A stretch of DNA of 7,810 nt from assembly GCF_019923565.1 (NCBI RefSeq), contig NZ_CP074435.1, forward strand, positions 25,278-33,087. The letters are read 5' to 3'. The position numbers were made by a program, and so were the translations under genes. Below the pieces are notes generated by a model. It did not search any database. It was given only the letters and a program-made list of their open reading frames with translations, and had not been told where the DNA came from. Source of the stretch: Candidatus Schneideria nysicola. Its GTDB lineage: Bacteria; Pseudomonadota; Gammaproteobacteria; Enterobacterales; Enterobacteriaceae. This document shows positions 6,565 through 7,810 of this stretch, piece by piece. Positions within the stretch are counted from its first letter, which is position 1; the number at the start of each line of letters is the position of its first letter.

Positions 6565-6792
6565 ATGACGCGTTATATCCGTCGTCGTAAGTTCTGTAAA
6601 TTTACTGCAGAAAAAATTTTGGAAATTGATTATAAAGATATTGCTATATTAAAAGGGTTTATTACAGAAAGTGGAAAAATTGTTCCAAGTCGAATTACTG
6701 GTACTTGTGCAAAATATCAAAGACAATTATCTCGTGCTGTTAAACGTGCACGTTATTTATCCTTATTACCTTATACTGATCAACATAAATAA
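6565..6792 (+). CDS. rpsR: 30S ribosomal protein S18
   Basis: S18 partners S6 on the platform of the small subunit. At 75 residues it has exactly the E. coli length and is among the best conserved proteins here: [54 protein letters not shown]. One change is GTCAKY where E. coli has GTRAKY; cysteine at this place occurs in S18 of other bacteria, so it is probably neutral. TAAGGAG (6549-6555) is a strong ribosome binding site 9 bases before the ATG. It sits between rpsF and rplI in the conserved order, with 31 bases to rplI. Confidence 0.98.
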   Translation: MTRYIRRRKFCKFTAEKILEIDYKDIAILKGFITESGKIVPSRITGTCAKYQRQLSRAVKRARYLSLLPYTDQHK

Positions 6793-6823
6793 TTAATTTT
6801 TATTATTATTGAGGTAAATATCA

Positions 6824-7282
6824 ATGAGAATAATCTTGCTTGAGAAAATTAAGCAAATTGGAAATTTAGGTGAAGAAGTTAGTGTGAAAGGAGGATATGC
6901 TAGAAATTTTTTAATTCCTAGAGGAAAAGCATTACCAGCAACTAAAAAAAATATTATTTATGTTAACAATAGTCGTAATCATATTCAGTCAGAACTATTA
7001 AAAAAATTAGATGATGCTAAAGAACGTGCTAAAAAAATTAATAATTTATTAGGTGACGTTATCACAATATTTTCTAAAGTAGGTAAAGAAGGAAAATTGT
7101 TTGGTTCAGTAGGGATACGTGATATTGCTCATGCTCTTAATACAGCAGGAATATCTATTTCTAAGCGTGAAATAAAATTACCAAATGGAATATTGCGTAC
7201 TGCTGGTACTTATCCAGTAAAAATTCATTTACATAATGATGTTATTGTTAACTTAACTGTGATTATTACAAATAAAAAATAA
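6824..7282 (+). CDS. rplI: 50S ribosomal protein L9
   Basis: L9 is an elongated protein at the base of the L1 stalk that helps keep reading frame. The 152 residues (149 in E. coli) show the N-terminal rRNA-binding domain with VKGGYARNFLIPRGKA (21-36), a long lysine-rich connecting helix (about 41-75), and the C-terminal domain with GKEGKLFGSVG (87-97) and LPNGILRTAG (119-128). The C-terminus gains a short NKK. The ribosome binding site GAGGT (6811-6815) is 8 bases before the ATG. It is the last gene of the rpsF-rpsR-rplI operon; 41 bases later the tRNA-Pro gene begins, with no convincing terminator in between, so the tRNA may be cut from the same transcript. Confidence 0.97.
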   Translation: MRIILLEKIKQIGNLGEEVSVKGGYARNFLIPRGKALPATKKNIIYVNNSRNHIQSELLKKLDDAKERAKKINNLLGDVITIFSKVGKEGKLFGSVGIRDIAHALNTAGISISKREIKLPNGILRTAGTYPVKIHLHNDVIVNLTVIITNKK

Positions 7283-7323
7283 AATATAAAGTAAATAAGA
7301 ATAAAAAAATGACTTTATTAATA

Positions 7324-7397
7324 CGGCATGTAGCGCAGCTTGGTAGCGCACCGGTATGGGGTACCGGAGGTCAGAGGTTCAACTCCTCTCATGCCGA
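7324..7397 (+). tRNA. tRNA-Pro, anticodon GGG (no encoded CCA)
   Basis: A complete cloverleaf can be drawn. The acceptor CGGCATG (7324-7330) pairs perfectly with CATGCCG (7390-7396). The D arm is GCGC/GCGC with GG in the loop. The anticodon stem CCGGT/ACCGG encloses loop ATGGGGT with anticodon GGG (7358-7360) and G37. A 5-base variable region is followed by the T arm AGAGG/CCTCT with loop TTCAACT. The C1-G72 pair, discriminator A73 (7397) and G35-G36 are the proline identity elements. It closely resembles E. coli proL and reads CCC and CCU. The discriminator is followed by TCT rather than CCA, so the 3' end must be added by tRNA nucleotidyltransferase. It lies downstream of rplI and converges on ffs. 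Confidence 0.95.
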
Positions 7398-7444
7398 TCT
7401 GTAAGATAAAACCAATAACCCATTCAATTCTATTAGAGCTCACT

Positions 7445-7465
7445 AAAAAATATTTCCGTAAAAAA
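7445..7465 (-). terminator. T-rich tail after ffs, possible intrinsic terminator
   Basis: On the minus strand the closing stem of the SRP RNA (ending in CCTCA) runs straight into six T residues (7465-7460). A second run of six T follows at 7450-7445. The terminal stem of the RNA could itself serve as the terminator hairpin, although its lower part is A/U-rich. Confidence 0.35.
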
Positions 7466-7578
7466 TGAGGTTTTATATCAAATAATCAAACACACACTAT
7501 ACTTACTACGGCTGCTTTCTTCCGAATCTGACCGATTTTATAAATTTCATGTTGTAAGAGAATTTGATAAAAACCTCA
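7466..7578 (-). ncRNA. ffs: 4.5S RNA, signal recognition particle RNA
   Basis: The 4.5S RNA binds Ffh to form the bacterial signal recognition particle, which sends nascent membrane proteins to FtsY and the translocon. On the minus strand the 24 bases 7533-7510 match the core of E. coli 4.5S RNA, in which a GGAA tetraloop (7523-7520) is flanked by the Ffh-binding symmetric loop. Three bases differ: two form a compensated pair (C-G to U-A, making UUC/GAA below the tetraloop) and one is a G-to-A change at 7527. The ends close into a long stem: GAGGTTTT with AAAACCTC, then ATCAAAT with ATTTGAT, separated by a small internal loop. A further helix ATTTAT/GTAAGT lies between. The RNA of about 113 bases matches the 114 of E. 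coli. A good promoter stands upstream and a T-run follows. Exact ends are estimated from the stem. Confidence 0.92.
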
Positions 7579-7595
7579 AAAATTCTAAATATAAT

Positions 7596-7624
7596 ATTTT
7601 AATATCTATCATAAAATTTGACAA
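7596..7624 (-). promoter_or_regulatory. predicted sigma70-type promoter of ffs
   Basis: On the minus strand TTGTCA (7624-7619, 5 of 6) and TAAAAT (7601-7596, 5 of 6) are exactly 17 bases apart. A start near 7589 would give a 5' leader of about 10 bases before the mature RNA, to be removed by RNase P as in E. coli, where the leader is longer. Confidence 0.65.
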
Positions 7625-7647
7625 ATATTATTTTAATTTTATCTAAA
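7618..7647 (+). promoter_or_regulatory. candidate nnr promoter overlapping the ffs -35
   Basis: A perfect TTGACA (7618-7623) on the plus strand shares five bases with the ffs -35 on the other strand, inside the near-palindrome ATTTGACAAAT (7616-7626). The best -10 is weak: TCTAAA (7642-7647, 4 of 6) at 18 bases. A start near 7654 would leave only about 10 bases before the nnr ATG, so this is tentative. Confidence 0.25.
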
Positions 7648-7663
7648 ATAAAAGGAATATAAA

Positions 7664-7810
7664 ATGGAAGAAAAATATGATGAAAATTATTCATATGAAC
7701 TTGTATATACTCCTGATTTAATAAAAGTAATAGAATTACAAATGATAAAAGATTTAAAGTTAACATCTTATCAACTCATGCAAAGAGCTGGTAGAGCAGC
7801 TTTTCGTCGT
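7664..7810 (+). CDS. nnr: NAD(P)H-hydrate epimerase/dehydratase Nnr (YjeF), 5' part
   Basis: Nnr repairs NAD(P)H damaged by hydration: its N-terminal YjeF_N domain epimerises the R and S hydrates and the C-terminal domain dehydrates the S form using ADP. Only 49 residues are in the window and the frame is open to the right edge, so the presence of the second domain cannot be judged. The segment from YTPDLIKVIELQ through LTSYQLMQRAGRAAF aligns with the start of the E. coli protein (YADDIRRGE...LTLYELMLRAGEAAF), including the conserved RAG. The acidic start MEEKYDENYS is lineage-specific. AAAGGAA (7651-7657) is an acceptable ribosome binding site before the ATG. In E. coli nnr lies in the same general region as rpsF-rplI, so its placement after rplI fits an ancestral order with genes deleted in between. 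Confidence 0.82.
   Translation, partial: MEEKYDENYSYELVYTPDLIKVIELQMIKDLKLTSYQLMQRAGRAAFRR

Noticed and set aside
7287..7317. TAAAGT/ACTTTA inverted repeat between rplI and tRNA-Pro as terminator
   Set aside because: Six A/T-rich pairs around a 19-base loop, with no T-run behind it, would be too unstable to terminate.
7398..7465. Possible second small RNA or tRNA between tRNA-Pro and ffs
   Set aside because: No cloverleaf, conserved core or stable stem is visible; it looks like spacer with the ffs 3' T-runs. GAGCTC at 7437-7442 is only a six-base palindrome.
1..7810. Novel defence, mobile or biosynthetic system
   Set aside because: All reading frames of substance are recognisable housekeeping genes and no repeats, integrase, transposase or CRISPR-like array is present.

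Overview
The window reads as chromosomal sequence from a gammaproteobacterium of the Enterobacterales type with an AT-rich, strongly reduced genome, most likely an obligate insect endosymbiont. Every protein aligns along its length with its Escherichia coli counterpart as I remember it. Codons end mostly in A or T, intergenic DNA is almost pure A+T, and several conserved operons have lost a member. I cannot name the genus. A Blochmannia-like or Sodalis-allied symbiont would fit, but that is inference.

Layout from left to right: the 3' part of rsmA (16S rRNA dimethyltransferase) and apaH (Ap4A hydrolase) on +; guaA (GMP synthase) on -, tail to tail with apaH; pfkA (phosphofructokinase) on +, divergent from guaA; dut (dUTPase) on -, tail to tail with pfkA; rpmB (L28) on +, divergent from dut; alaC (alanine transaminase); the ribosomal protein cluster rpsF-rpsR-rplI (S6, S18, L9); tRNA-Pro(GGG); then, on -, the 4.5S signal recognition particle RNA gene ffs, which no open reading frame reveals; and at the right edge the 5' end of nnr (NAD(P)H-hydrate epimerase/dehydratase). 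No stretch longer than about 300 bases lacks a gene.

The genes are core housekeeping: ribosome parts and rRNA maturation (rsmA, rpmB, rpsF, rpsR, rplI), translation and protein targeting (tRNA-Pro, ffs), nucleotide metabolism and hygiene (guaA, dut, apaH, nnr), glycolysis (pfkA) and alanine synthesis from pyruvate (alaC). Fragments of ancestral enteric order remain: rsmA beside apaH, dut near rpmB, rpsF-rpsR-rplI, and nnr near the rpsF cluster. In each of the first three, one gene has dropped out locally (apaG, rpmG, priB). Good sigma70-type promoters can be read upstream of dut, guaA, rpmB, alaC and ffs.

I see no phage, insertion sequence, CRISPR array, toxin-antitoxin pair or novel multi-gene system. 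What merits a second look is local: the ffs gene and an unusual base in its SRP-protein-binding loop, substitutions in normally conserved motifs of PfkA, GuaA and Dut, a tRNA-Pro gene without encoded CCA, a perfect hairpin abutting the rpsF ribosome binding site, and divergent promoter elements overlapping between ffs and nnr.
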